A stretch of DNA of 32,999 nt from JAEYKI01 sp036679405 (lineage in GTDB: Bacteria > Bacillota > Clostridia > Christensenellales > Christensenellaceae): assembly GCA_036679405.1 (NCBI GenBank), contig JAVBVZ010000018.1:1-32999 (forward strand), given 5' to 3'. The notes under the pieces are model-generated. The model did no database searches. It was not told the origin of the DNA and saw nothing but the letters and a program-made list of their open reading frames with translations. The translations under genes and the position numbers were made by a program. The stretch's first letter is position 1. Each line of letters begins with the position of its first letter. Shown one piece after another: positions 14,152-22,229 of this stretch.

Positions 14152-15144
14152 TTAATCGTTGCTCAGCACCGCATAAACCGCTTCTTTGATCTTATTCGCA
14201 TCAGGTATGCACAGCGCTTCTAACCCTTTGTTGTAAGGCATGGGCACGTTGGGCGCCCCTACCCTGACCGGCGGCGCATCCAGCAAATCGAATCCGCGGC
14301 TTATTATTTCCGCTACAATATCGCTGGCCATGCCTCCACGGAGATTGGCTTCCTGGCACACCACCACCCGGCCTGTCTTCCCTATCGAATTCATTACCGT
14401 TTCATAATCCAGCGGCAGAAGGGATATGAGGTCGATCACCTCACAGGATATTCCTTCCCCTTCCAGCTCCTGTGCCGCCGCACGGGCATGCCTTGCCATC
14501 ATAGAATATGCAACAATTGTTACATCCGTGCCCTCTTTGCGCAGTGCCGCTTTTCCAAACGGAACCGTATATGTCTTTCCTTCCTCGCCGTCCGGCACTT
14601 CGCCTTTCAGCCCGTAGCTGCGTTTGTGTTCAAAAAATATCACCGGGTTGTCATCTCTGAGCGCGCTTTTCAGCATGCCTTTTACGTCATACGGTTCAAT
14701 CGGCGCCACCACCTTGAACCCGGGCACATGATTAAACCACGCCTCAAAAGACTGCGAATGCTGTGCCGCAATCCCGCCGCCGGCGCCAAAAGGTGCGCGA
14801 ACCACCAAAGGCATGTGTACTTTTCCGCCGAACATGTACCGCATTTTAGCCGCCATGTTCACCAGCTGGTCCATGCCAAGCGTGATCCAGTCGGAATACA
14901 GCACTTCCACCAAAGGTCTCAGGCCGGTCGCCGCCGCGCCCACGCCCGCGCCCACAAAGGAAGATTCGGATATCGGCGTGTCAATGACACGGTCTTCGCC
15001 GTAGAGCTTCTGCAAATCCAGCGTGATCCCGAAAGGACCGCCCCTCACGCCGACATCACATCCCATCACGATGATCGTGGGATCTATTTTCATCTCTTCT
15101 TTCAGTGCATCGTTCAATGCCTGACGTACAGTTATTTCTGCCAT
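14152..15144 (-). CDS. E1 beta subunit, acetoin/2-oxo acid dehydrogenase type
   Basis: A 330-residue transketolase-type E1 beta chain. It begins MAEITVRQALNDALKEEM and contains the conserved GCDVGVRGGPFGIT, DTPISESSFVGAGVGAAATGLRPLVEVLYSDW and MPLVVRAPFGAGGGIAAQHSQSFEAW segments. It pairs with the alpha chain to form the thiamine-diphosphate site. I set the start at ATG 15142-15144 (GGAGG, 8 nt); the longer frame has no ribosome site and would overlap E1alpha. Sequence resembles both AcoB and PdhB; context must decide the substrate. Confidence 0.93.
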   Translation of the reverse strand: MAEITVRQALNDALKEEMKIDPTIIVMGCDVGVRGGPFGITLDLQKLYGEDRVIDTPISESSFVGAGVGAAATGLRPLVEVLYSDWITLGMDQLVNMAAKMRYMFGGKVHMPLVVRAPFGAGGGIAAQHSQSFEAWFNHVPGFKVVAPIEPYDVKGMLKSALRDDNPVIFFEHKRSYGLKGEVPDGEEGKTYTVPFGKAALRKEGTDVTIVAYSMMARHARAAAQELEGEGISCEVIDLISLLPLDYETVMNSIGKTGRVVVCQEANLRGGMASDIVAEIISRGFDLLDAPPVRVGAPNVPMPYNKGLEALCIPDANKIKEAVYAVLSND

Positions 15145-15160
15145 TCTTTTTTCCTCCACA

Positions 15161-16207
15161 CTAATAAATGATCTCGCCGTCGGCGTATATGTCGTCATAC
15201 AGAATATCGGCCGGCGGTTCGGTACATTCATTCTGCGCATAATCGATCGCGTCCGCTACTTCGGCTACCGCGTCCGCCTGGATCTCATCTACTTCCTTCT
15301 CACTCAGAAGGTTTTCCGCTACAAAATATTCACGCATCCGCTTAATGGGATCCACCTCCCAAAACAGGTTGGCTTCATCCAAATCCCTGTACCATTGGTC
15401 GTCGGCCACAAAATGGCCAAGTATCCGCATGAAGCGCGCCTCTATCAGCGTAGGGCCTTTTCCTTCCCGCGCTTTTTTCGCAGCTTTCTGAACGGCTTTA
15501 TACACTTCAAACACATTAAATCCATCTACCTGGACGCCCTCAATGTTGTAAGCTGCTGCACGTTTATAAAGCTGGTTTTCTCCGCATACCCAGCAGGATT
15601 TTGTTGCAATCGCATGCTGGTTGTTCTCTATAAGAAACACCGCGGGCAGTTTCCACGCAGCCGCCATATTGATGGATTCATGCCAAACCCCCTGGTTGGT
15701 CCCGCCGTCTCCATGAAAACAGACCGTTACTTTTCCGTTTTTGAGCACTTTTGCAGCCAGCGCGGATCCAACGGCAATGGGCATTCCGCTTCCGACAATA
15801 CCGGTTGCGCCCAGCATCCCGATGTCAACGTCCGCAATGTGCATGGAACCGCCTTTTCCATGGTTCAGTCCTTCATATTTTCCATGCAGTTCCGCCATCA
15901 TAGCGCGCACGTTTGCCCCTTTGGCGATGGTATGCCCGTGGCCACGGTGCGTGGACGTTATATAATCGTCGGCATTCAGCGCCGTACATGCCCCCACCGC
16001 AATCGCTTCTGCCGCCACATAAGAATGCGCGAGTCCGTAAATATCATTTTTCATCCAGAGCGTACGCACCTGCGAATCAAACTCTCTGATCACGCACATC
16101 TGTCGGAACATTTCTTTTTGTTTGTCCAAAGAAAGATCCGCGGGCGCTTTCAGCGCAGTCAGGCAGGGAATTGCGTTCTGAATGATTTTTTTTGTCTTGC
16201 TATCCAT
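15161..16207 (-). CDS. E1 alpha subunit, acetoin/2-oxo acid dehydrogenase type
   Basis: A 348-residue E1 alpha chain. The thiamine-diphosphate motif runs from GDG (166-168) to NN (195-196). STHRGHGHTIAKG (85-97) and HGKGGSMHIADVDIGMLGATGIVGSGMPIAVG (116-147) are characteristic of AcoA/PdhA proteins; the latter form is close to acetoin:DCPIP oxidoreductase alpha chains. The enzyme decarboxylates a 2-oxo acid or cleaves an acyloin and loads the acyl group on lipoyl-E2. It is preceded by a tartronate-semialdehyde reductase-like gene 27 bp upstream. In this sugar operon the substrate could be an acyloin or diketone made from a sugar (inference). Confidence 0.93.
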   Translation of the reverse strand: MDSKTKKIIQNAIPCLTALKAPADLSLDKQKEMFRQMCVIREFDSQVRTLWMKNDIYGLAHSYVAAEAIAVGACTALNADDYITSTHRGHGHTIAKGANVRAMMAELHGKYEGLNHGKGGSMHIADVDIGMLGATGIVGSGMPIAVGSALAAKVLKNGKVTVCFHGDGGTNQGVWHESINMAAAWKLPAVFLIENNQHAIATKSCWVCGENQLYKRAAAYNIEGVQVDGFNVFEVYKAVQKAAKKAREGKGPTLIEARFMRILGHFVADDQWYRDLDEANLFWEVDPIKRMREYFVAENLLSEKEVDEIQADAVAEVADAIDYAQNECTEPPADILYDDIYADGEIIY

Positions 16208-16234
16208 AATAATATTACCCTCTATCTAAAAATT

Positions 16235-17122
16235 TTATTTCCGCACCTGGACGCCTGCCAGCTGCTCAAAGTACTGCACCAGACCGCCGTGGTCGTCCTT
16301 TTCATGTCCGGACACCTTCAACGCCTGCATCATTTCCATTACCTCTGCAGTCAGCGGGATGGGCGAGCCGACGGTATGCGCGGCATCCAGCGCGTTTTGC
16401 AGATCTTTGATATGCAGCTCAATGCGGAATCCCGGTTTAAAATTACCGGCCAGCAGTAAGGGCATCTTTGCATCCAGTACGGTCGAACCGGCCAGGCCGC
16501 CCCGTATGGCGTTAAAGACTTTCTCCGGATCCACGCCGCTTTTGGTCGCCAGCACCATCGCCTCTCCCATTGCCGCAATATTTAGTGCAACGATAATCTG
16601 ATTTGCCAGTTTTGTCGTATTCCCGCTTCCCAGTTCTCCTACCAGAACAGCGGACGCACCCATGACCAGCAGCATATCTTTTACTTGATTAAAGGCTTTT
16701 TCATCACCGCCGGCCATAATGGCCAGTGTTCCGTCTACAGCTTTAGGCTCTCCGCCGGATACCGGCGCGTCAATCAGGATTACCCCCTTCTTCGCGCACT
16801 CCTTACCAACTTCTTTTGACACAATGGGCGATATTGAACTCATGTCAACAATAATGGTTCCCGCCTTCGCATTCTCCAAAACACCGCCCGCGCCCAGCAC
16901 AACTTCTTTCACATGGGGCGAATTAGGCAGCATAGTTACGATCACATCACAGTTTTGTGCAACTTCGCCAATACTCTCCGTTCCCCTGGCGCCTTCTTTT
17001 TCAAGCTCCGCAACCGCCTCGCGCACAATATCATAAACCACCAGGTCATAGCCCGCACGCACCAGGTTCTTCGCCATGGGTTTGCCCATGATCCCCAGTC
17101 CTATAAATCCCGTTTTTCCCAT
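16235..17122 (-). CDS. Tartronate-semialdehyde reductase / 3-hydroxyisobutyrate dehydrogenase family protein
   Basis: A 295-residue beta-hydroxyacid dehydrogenase. GLGIMG (8-13) starts the NAD(P)-binding fold, DAPVSGGEPKAVDGTLAIMAGG (118-139) is the substrate-binding signature, and K171 in SGNTTKLANQ is the catalytic lysine. GarR/GlxR members reduce tartronate semialdehyde to glycerate; MmsB members oxidise 3-hydroxyisobutyrate. The shared operator with glycerate kinase at 31664 makes a GarR-like role more likely (inference). It is the second gene of the long operon. Confidence 0.88.
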   Translation of the reverse strand: MGKTGFIGLGIMGKPMAKNLVRAGYDLVVYDIVREAVAELEKEGARGTESIGEVAQNCDVIVTMLPNSPHVKEVVLGAGGVLENAKAGTIIVDMSSISPIVSKEVGKECAKKGVILIDAPVSGGEPKAVDGTLAIMAGGDEKAFNQVKDMLLVMGASAVLVGELGSGNTTKLANQIIVALNIAAMGEAMVLATKSGVDPEKVFNAIRGGLAGSTVLDAKMPLLLAGNFKPGFRIELHIKDLQNALDAAHTVGSPIPLTAEVMEMMQALKVSGHEKDDHGGLVQYFEQLAGVQVRK

Positions 17123-17139
17123 TTCAATACTCCTTTTCT

Positions 17140-17904
17140 CTATTTTTGGGGCGGATAAACAAACGTTTCTCCCGGATCCATAATCACCGGCACAGGTGAT
17201 CCGTTTCCGTTTTTATCACGCATCAGTTTAAGTATATCCTCAAATTCCGCAACATCTTTATTGTCTTTGCTCGTATAGTGGCAGGCCACCGCATATTCAA
17301 GTCCCAGCCACTGGCTGGCTAAGGCCGCTTCATACGGGGTCATTTCGCCGGTCAAAAATTCAGGCAAAAAATCAAAACAGTTTTCAATGGTCACGTTCAT
17401 CAGTCCCACCTGCGGCCGGTGCAGCTCTCCTATCAGTTTCATGTCCGAAAAAAGCGCGGTATCGCTCGCATTGTACACGCGGGTGCCGTCCGGCAGATAA
17501 ATAATGAATCCCAGTGCAAAGCCGTCCATCGCAACCCCGCTCTGCAATACCACCGACGAACGGTGCATGCTCACCACCGGACGGACCGTGATCCCGCACT
17601 GCCGTACCGCCAGCCCCCACACCGTATTGGTAATCTGCTCCTTGGGTACCCCCTGCTCTATCAGAAGGTTCATCGTCTCTCCGCCGCAAATGATCTTGCT
17701 CTTATCCCGCATGGCAATCTTGCCCGTATCCTTCATATGGTCAAAAGCGCCATGACTGGCCAGAATCAGATCAATTTTGGGCAGATCTTCCGTTTTCATA
17801 GGGGCTTTCGGATTATCGTCGATATAAGGATCGATCAGAATGTTTCTTCCGTCTTCCGTTGTAATCAAAAATGTGGAAAACCCAAAAAATTGAAACCGGG
17901 TCAT
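17140..17904 (-). CDS. Metallo-beta-lactamase-fold hydrolase (UlaG/UPF0173-like)
   Basis: A 254-residue hydrolase. The metal motif HxxxDH is SHGAFDH (H51, D55, H56); further ligands are the His of VSMHRSS, the Asp of YNASDTALF and the His of VACHYTSKD. Relatives include L-ascorbate-6-phosphate lactonase UlaG and the UPF0173 group. At the head of a sugar-oxidation operon with mutarotase and SDR genes, a sugar-lactonase role is attractive but not proven. The start is the ATG at 17902-17904, 8 nt after GGAGG. It is the first gene after the promoter and palindromic operator. Confidence 0.82.
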   Translation of the reverse strand: MTRFQFFGFSTFLITTEDGRNILIDPYIDDNPKAPMKTEDLPKIDLILASHGAFDHMKDTGKIAMRDKSKIICGGETMNLLIEQGVPKEQITNTVWGLAVRQCGITVRPVVSMHRSSVVLQSGVAMDGFALGFIIYLPDGTRVYNASDTALFSDMKLIGELHRPQVGLMNVTIENCFDFLPEFLTGEMTPYEAALASQWLGLEYAVACHYTSKDNKDVAEFEDILKLMRDKNGNGSPVPVIMDPGETFVYPPQK

Positions 17905-17928
17905 AAATACCACCTCCATTAAATTTTA

Positions 17929-17942
17929 GTTTATCGATAAAC
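17929..17942. promoter_or_regulatory. LacI-type operator, perfect 14-bp palindrome
   Basis: GTTTATCGATAAAC, with the central CG usual for LacI-family operators. It lies just downstream of the -10 box, where a bound repressor would block transcription. An identical copy lies at 27584 and variants at 27497 and 32835. Confidence 0.75.
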
Positions 17943-17944
17943 CA

Positions 17945-17973
17945 ATTGTATAACCAAAACCGCCCGCTGTCAA
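17945..17973 (-). promoter_or_regulatory. Promoter of the long dehydrogenase operon
   Basis: Minus strand: -35 TTGACA (17968-17973), 17-bp spacer, -10 TACAAT (17945-17950). It is the only clear promoter I found for the eleven genes down to the terminator at 8567; genes in between are at most 27 bp apart. Confidence 0.85.
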
Positions 17974-18073
17974 TATTTAAATTAAAATTAATGAAATTCA
18001 TGTCATAAATAATGAACCACAATTAAAAAAAGTCTTTAAACCGGCGGGTATTCAATCTTTTTCAAAAAGCTGC

Positions 18074-18105
18074 CAAAAAAAGGAGACGGCAAAAAAGCCG
18101 TCTCC
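18074..18105 (-). terminator. Intrinsic terminator of the ABC/URO-D gene cluster
   Basis: GGAGACGGC (18082-18090) pairs with GCCGTCTCC (18097-18105) around AAAAAA. On the minus strand the stem is followed by a run of seven T (18075-18081). It lies 6 bp after the URO-D stop codon at 18112. Confidence 0.93.
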
Positions 18106-18111
18106 ATATTT

Positions 18112-19239
18112 TTAAAGTCTGCCTGTACAAAGTTTATCAAGAGCGTCCATATAATATAAAAAGTTATCGTAACTCACATCCGGCGGCACCGAATGATCCA
18201 ACCATGGAATATAGCCGCCTTCTTCCACCAAAGGCGCCACTCTTTTGAGTTCATCGTCTATATCTTTTCCGCCGGTAATCAGCGCACGTTTATCAATCCC
18301 GCCCATCATCAGCAGGTCTTTTCCATATTCTTTGCGGAAGGCGTTCACATCCATACCGGCCTGCACTTCAAAAGGCAAGATACCGTTCACACCGGCTTCC
18401 AGCCACAAAGGCACCAGCTTGGTCACATCCCCGTCACTGTCCACAAATATAATATCAATCCCTTTTGCGCGCAGATGATCGGTCACCTTCTTGTATCTGG
18501 GTACCAGATATTTCTTAAACAGTTCCGGCGAAAGCAAGGGGCCGTTCTTGTAGCACATGTCTTCCCAAAAAACAAAATAGTCAAACTCAATATCCACCAT
18601 GATACGGTCGATAATACGGATCATGCACTCCACTTTTCGATCCAACACTTCTTCTATAAATTCTATATCATCATAAAACATATAGGAAAGGCCCTCGAGG
18701 CCAAACAAATTTCTGAGCGGACCAAAAAATCCGCCTTCCCGGTCCGCCCACATTCTGAGCGGCACCTTACGGTGTTTCCAAAGCTTGCATTTGTCCAGCC
18801 AGTTTTCGGGAAAGCGCGTTTCAAAGTTTAATTCCCAGCGGAAGAGATTCTCACGAAAATCTTCAGGCGTCTTGATTGGGAAATCCAGCCAGTGAGGCAT
18901 GGAAGTTTCCCTTCCTTCCTTCAGTTCCTGCATAATAATGCCTTCATGGTTCCGAAAGGTCACCGTTGTTTCATCTTCCGTTATCAATTTATACTCGAAT
19001 CCCGGCGAGAACCCATAGTAAATGCCCACCTCATCCTGACGGTCGCATCCAAAATAATCCCAAAAACTCAAATTTCCCGCGCCGCCGTGCTCCCCGATCT
19101 GCTCGGTCACCATACTGGTATGACCTTCCTTGGCCCAGCGATGCCAGGTAGTTGCCCATACATCGAGGGGCGGCCATTTTACGGCCCTGTCAACCGGTTT
19201 GTACCGGAAGGTGTTCAAAAAGCGTTCTCTTTCGTTCAT
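18112..19239 (-). CDS. URO-D superfamily protein with D-x-D at the metal-site position
   Basis: A 375-residue protein of the uroporphyrinogen decarboxylase superfamily: MNERERFLNTFRYKPVDRAVKW at the start, SPELFKKYLVPRYKKVTDHLRAKG, and GGYIPWLDHSVPPDVSYDNF at the end. Corrinoid methyltransferases of this superfamily use His-x-Cys and a later Cys to bind zinc. Here those places read D267-S-D269-G and D348-H349, with no cysteine, so the chemistry probably differs. It is the last gene of the cluster, 56 bp after the isochorismatase gene. The true substrate is unknown; it is unlikely to be a haem enzyme given its sugar-transport context. Confidence 0.82.
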   Translation of the reverse strand: MNERERFLNTFRYKPVDRAVKWPPLDVWATTWHRWAKEGHTSMVTEQIGEHGGAGNLSFWDYFGCDRQDEVGIYYGFSPGFEYKLITEDETTVTFRNHEGIIMQELKEGRETSMPHWLDFPIKTPEDFRENLFRWELNFETRFPENWLDKCKLWKHRKVPLRMWADREGGFFGPLRNLFGLEGLSYMFYDDIEFIEEVLDRKVECMIRIIDRIMVDIEFDYFVFWEDMCYKNGPLLSPELFKKYLVPRYKKVTDHLRAKGIDIIFVDSDGDVTKLVPLWLEAGVNGILPFEVQAGMDVNAFRKEYGKDLLMMGGIDKRALITGGKDIDDELKRVAPLVEEGGYIPWLDHSVPPDVSYDNFLYYMDALDKLCTGRL

Positions 19240-19295
19240 ACCTCACCATCTGCGCGGCATATGCCGCACGCTCCTTTCAAAAATAAAATCTGGTT

Positions 19296-20021
19296 TTAAA
19301 GGTCGTATTTGCCCCAGTCGCGCCAGGGATACTCCTCTAGCACATCATTCGTATTTACGGTCACGCCGAAAATCAAATTAAATATCTCGCAGGTGCTCTT
19401 TTGCCAGGATTCCCGGTAGGTCGCGGTCGCATCGTCAATCAGAATCGCATTGTATCCCCGGTCCACCGCCTCGCGCGCCGTGGATTCAACGCACATATTG
19501 GTACATACGCCCGTAAAGAACAATGTTTTGATTCCCATGAAACGCAAAGTTGCATCCAGATTGGACGTATAAAAAGCGCCGGATGACAATTTGTTGATCA
19601 CCATATCCTCCGCGCACACCTCAAGCTCGTCCACCACACCCAACGTTTTTTGATTTTCGGCAATAAAGAGATCCAGGTTGTTCTTTTGGCTTTCGATATC
19701 CGATATCTGCCCAAGAGGATAAATATCCCTCCCATCCGGGCGTCCGGGCGCAAAAGTTATAAATATAACCGGCATGCCCTTCTCCCTGAAAAAGGATGCC
19801 AGCCTGTTCTGATTGGGAATCAGCATCTTCTCGACCCGGTCGTAAAAATACTCCCCCGCATTTGTCCCTTTTGATTTTAATATTGCGCCTACGCCATAAT
19901 CCCTGTGGCTGGAAATATACGTCATATCCACAATGATCAGTGCGCTGCTTTCTGGATGAACTTTGGAAATATACGGGCCGTAGGTAAACCATTCATCATA
20001 AATCGAATAATCAAAAGGCAT
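19296..20021 (-). CDS. Isochorismatase-like cysteine hydrolase
   Basis: A 241-residue hydrolase of the isochorismatase/nicotinamidase superfamily. The catalytic triad is visible: D32 (ALIIVDMT), K144 (VINKLSSGAF) and C177 (GVCTNMCVES), with the family's cis-peptide region just before the cysteine. Members hydrolyse amides (nicotinamide, N-carbamoyl compounds, ureidoacrylate) or the vinyl ether of isochorismate. It lies between an SGNH hydrolase gene and a URO-D gene. A carbamoyl or amide group on the imported compound is one reading (inference). The start has a strong GGAGG site. Confidence 0.88.
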   Translation of the reverse strand: MPFDYSIYDEWFTYGPYISKVHPESSALIIVDMTYISSHRDYGVGAILKSKGTNAGEYFYDRVEKMLIPNQNRLASFFREKGMPVIFITFAPGRPDGRDIYPLGQISDIESQKNNLDLFIAENQKTLGVVDELEVCAEDMVINKLSSGAFYTSNLDATLRFMGIKTLFFTGVCTNMCVESTAREAVDRGYNAILIDDATATYRESWQKSTCEIFNLIFGVTVNTNDVLEEYPWRDWGKYDL

Positions 20022-20052
20022 CTTCGTCCCCTCCTTCTCTTATAAAAGCCTT

Positions 20053-20871
20053 TTATGCCTCAAGCGCAAGCAGTTTTTTGAGAATTCCGTATATTTCGCC
20101 TGCCAACAAAGTTTGTCCGGCTGCATTTAAATGCAGCCCGTCTTCAATCGTAATATCCGCAGGATCAAATGCATCATATTTCTCGCGCATATCCGCCAGC
20201 AGGCAGCCATTGTCTTTCGCCGTCCGGATGATCACCTTATCATAAATTCCCCGGCCCTCCGGCGTGTAAAGGATCTTCCAGTCGGGCAATGCCGGCGTCA
20301 TTTTTTTCATGCAAAAAGGCGGAAGGGTGCACAAAATCACCCGGCATCCGGACTTCACCAGTTTTTTCACCACATAATCAAGGTCCCGTTCAAACTCACC
20401 GACACTTGTATGGTTATAGGCAAATTCATCATCCGTCATACGCATATCGTTTGTACCGATCATCATAACGGCAATATCCGGCGCAAACGCATCAATCCCC
20501 GGAAAATAGGCCGTCAGAACATCGCTCACCTTCCAACCGGATATAGCGAAATCCCTCATTTCTATACCGGTCCAAGGTTCTAAAATGCATTGCATGATCC
20601 TCTGGTGACTGTTTCTGTCACTGGTGATCGAATCTCCGATATAAGCGATCTTCTTCTTTATGTTTGGAGAAACCCCGAGCAAGCCGTGCTTTTGAACAAT
20701 GCTCTTTGCGTTTTTTTGGTTTTCCTGTGCAAAGCCTTCCAAAATTCCACCAATCTCTTCCGGATCAATGCCATATACGCAGGCCAACCGCTCTGCGTCT
20801 TCATCCGAAATTCCGATATCGGTATATGCCTTATGCAGATTAAACTTCAGATTAAATGCGCTTTCAAACAT
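20053..20871 (-). CDS. SGNH/GDSL-family esterase
   Basis: A 272-residue hydrolase. The nucleophile is S81 in IGDSIT, the oxyanion Asn is N141 in IGTND, and the Asp-His pair is D244/H247 in DGLHLNAAGQ. About 70 residues precede the catalytic domain and look helical and unrelated to it (MFESAFNLKFNLHKAYTDIG...). There is no signal peptide, so it should act in the cytoplasm on an imported ester, for example an acylated sugar (inference). It lies 15 bp after one URO-D gene and 31 bp before the isochorismatase gene. Confidence 0.88.
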   Translation of the reverse strand: MFESAFNLKFNLHKAYTDIGISDEDAERLACVYGIDPEEIGGILEGFAQENQKNAKSIVQKHGLLGVSPNIKKKIAYIGDSITSDRNSHQRIMQCILEPWTGIEMRDFAISGWKVSDVLTAYFPGIDAFAPDIAVMMIGTNDMRMTDDEFAYNHTSVGEFERDLDYVVKKLVKSGCRVILCTLPPFCMKKMTPALPDWKILYTPEGRGIYDKVIIRTAKDNGCLLADMREKYDAFDPADITIEDGLHLNAAGQTLLAGEIYGILKKLLALEA

Positions 20872-20886
20872 TTTTGTCCCTCTTTT

Positions 20887-22212
20887 CTAAAGTCCTATGA
20901 TCTCGCGGGTCATTTTTACCCACTGCGCAATCCTGTCCATGTCTCCGCCCACATCATAAACATCGCGGACAATGAACTCCACTACTTTATCTTTGGTGCA
21001 ATTCCAAGTTCTCTCAATATCTTCCCGCGCGCCGTCCCAGCTGGCTTCGGCCCCGCTTATAAAAGTCGGATTCGGCTTCCGGCAATATACATAGCCGGAT
21101 CCCAAAGATTCCGCCACCCGCTCAAAATTATTCCATCCGGAAACGGACACCGTCCTAAGGTCAGGAATTGCTTTTTTAATGTATTCGATCCGGTCGTCCA
21201 CCGGCTCACAACAGCCATAGGTTACCATTCCAAACTGATTTGCATATGCGGCCAGATACGGCAAAAACCATTCGTCAAACATTTCCGGAGAAAAAAGGTT
21301 TGTTTCCTGGGACTCCACCCAGGTCCAGCAATCCTTGAGATGTACGTCCGTATTGCTATCCGGACCCGGAAGGCCGGAAACATATCCATATCCGGAAGGC
21401 CCTGCAAACTGGTTATCGGTATTGAGCGCCAATATCCCCTCTTCATAAAGCCATTTTGTAAAACGCATCCGGTCGGCCAACAGAAAATCAAGCAGCTCTT
21501 TAAGCGCTTCCGGATAATCATACGGCCAAAACATCATATTTTCATTGCCTACCAGCTTGAATAGATCCATCGTCAAAACAGGCGCATTGTTTCCGCAAAA
21601 AGGATTAAACCCTGTTTCTCCAAACCAGTTGTCATAGTTGCCTACCCGTACGGGAAGAACATCGCCGAATATGCCGGTCAGCGTATCCCGGAATGCCAGT
21701 GTCCTTTCCCGGTCCACATAAAAAGTCCGCTCTTTAAGTTTGCCCAGGTCATCCGGCGTCGCAATGGGAAAATTTGACATATACCCCATAGAGTCTTTTG
21801 CATGATGTTCAACAATCTGAACGCCGTAATCGGAACGAAGTACCCGCCATGCCAATTGAAAATATTTTTCTAAAACAATATCGTCTCCAACTTCGTCATA
21901 CTGCTTGATGCCGTATAATAAACTTTTTTCGGCATTGCGCAAAAAGGGATGCTCGCACACAAGCTCGCTGTCGCTCAAAAAACCGGATACGGAAAGCGTT
22001 TCAAACAAAATCATGGGCCGCTCCGGTTTTAGGTCACGCAAAGCTTTCCACTGCCGTTTGCGGACCGCCATATCCTCGCCGTTTGCAATTTCCGCCATCC
22101 GGCAGGCCAGGTTTCTTAAGCGGTCCACTTCTTTTTTAGTCGGACATATATCAACGGCGCCCAGATCTTCAAAAGCCTGCTGATTGGTGTAAACCTGATA
22201 TTTCTCGGCCAT
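20887..22212 (-). CDS. Large divergent URO-D superfamily protein with Cys-Cys-Glu motif
   Basis: A 441-residue protein, about 80 longer than usual URO-D enzymes. The superfamily pattern is seen in SPEMFDEWFLPYLAAYANQFGMVTYGCCEPVDDRIEYIKK and in the preceding TM-barrel strands. Where zinc-binding relatives have His-x-Cys-Gly it has G333-C334-C335-E336, and C377 (YVYCRKP) stands where the third ligand is expected. The N-terminal 60 residues (QVYTNQQAFEDLG...DICPTKKEV) have no counterpart that I recognise. It lies 17 bp after another URO-D gene. I would call it a possible metal-dependent methyltransferase of unknown substrate. Confidence 0.75.
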   Translation of the reverse strand: MAEKYQVYTNQQAFEDLGAVDICPTKKEVDRLRNLACRMAEIANGEDMAVRKRQWKALRDLKPERPMILFETLSVSGFLSDSELVCEHPFLRNAEKSLLYGIKQYDEVGDDIVLEKYFQLAWRVLRSDYGVQIVEHHAKDSMGYMSNFPIATPDDLGKLKERTFYVDRERTLAFRDTLTGIFGDVLPVRVGNYDNWFGETGFNPFCGNNAPVLTMDLFKLVGNENMMFWPYDYPEALKELLDFLLADRMRFTKWLYEEGILALNTDNQFAGPSGYGYVSGLPGPDSNTDVHLKDCWTWVESQETNLFSPEMFDEWFLPYLAAYANQFGMVTYGCCEPVDDRIEYIKKAIPDLRTVSVSGWNNFERVAESLGSGYVYCRKPNPTFISGAEASWDGAREDIERTWNCTKDKVVEFIVRDVYDVGGDMDRIAQWVKMTREIIGL

Positions 22213-22229
22213 ACCGAGCCGCCTCCCTC

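Noticed and set aside
11549..16207. Plain housekeeping pyruvate dehydrogenase
   Set aside because: The genes are embedded in an inducible-looking sugar operon with a LacI-type operator; the E1alpha segments also resemble AcoA. Pyruvate as substrate is still possible but not the best reading.
15395..16459. 354-codon open frame on the plus strand
   Set aside because: Antisense to E1alpha and the GarR-like gene, which have clear motifs and ribosome sites; the frame shows no family pattern.
20590..21564. 324-codon open frame on the plus strand
   Set aside because: Antisense to the SGNH esterase and the divergent URO-D gene; no start signal or recognisable motif.
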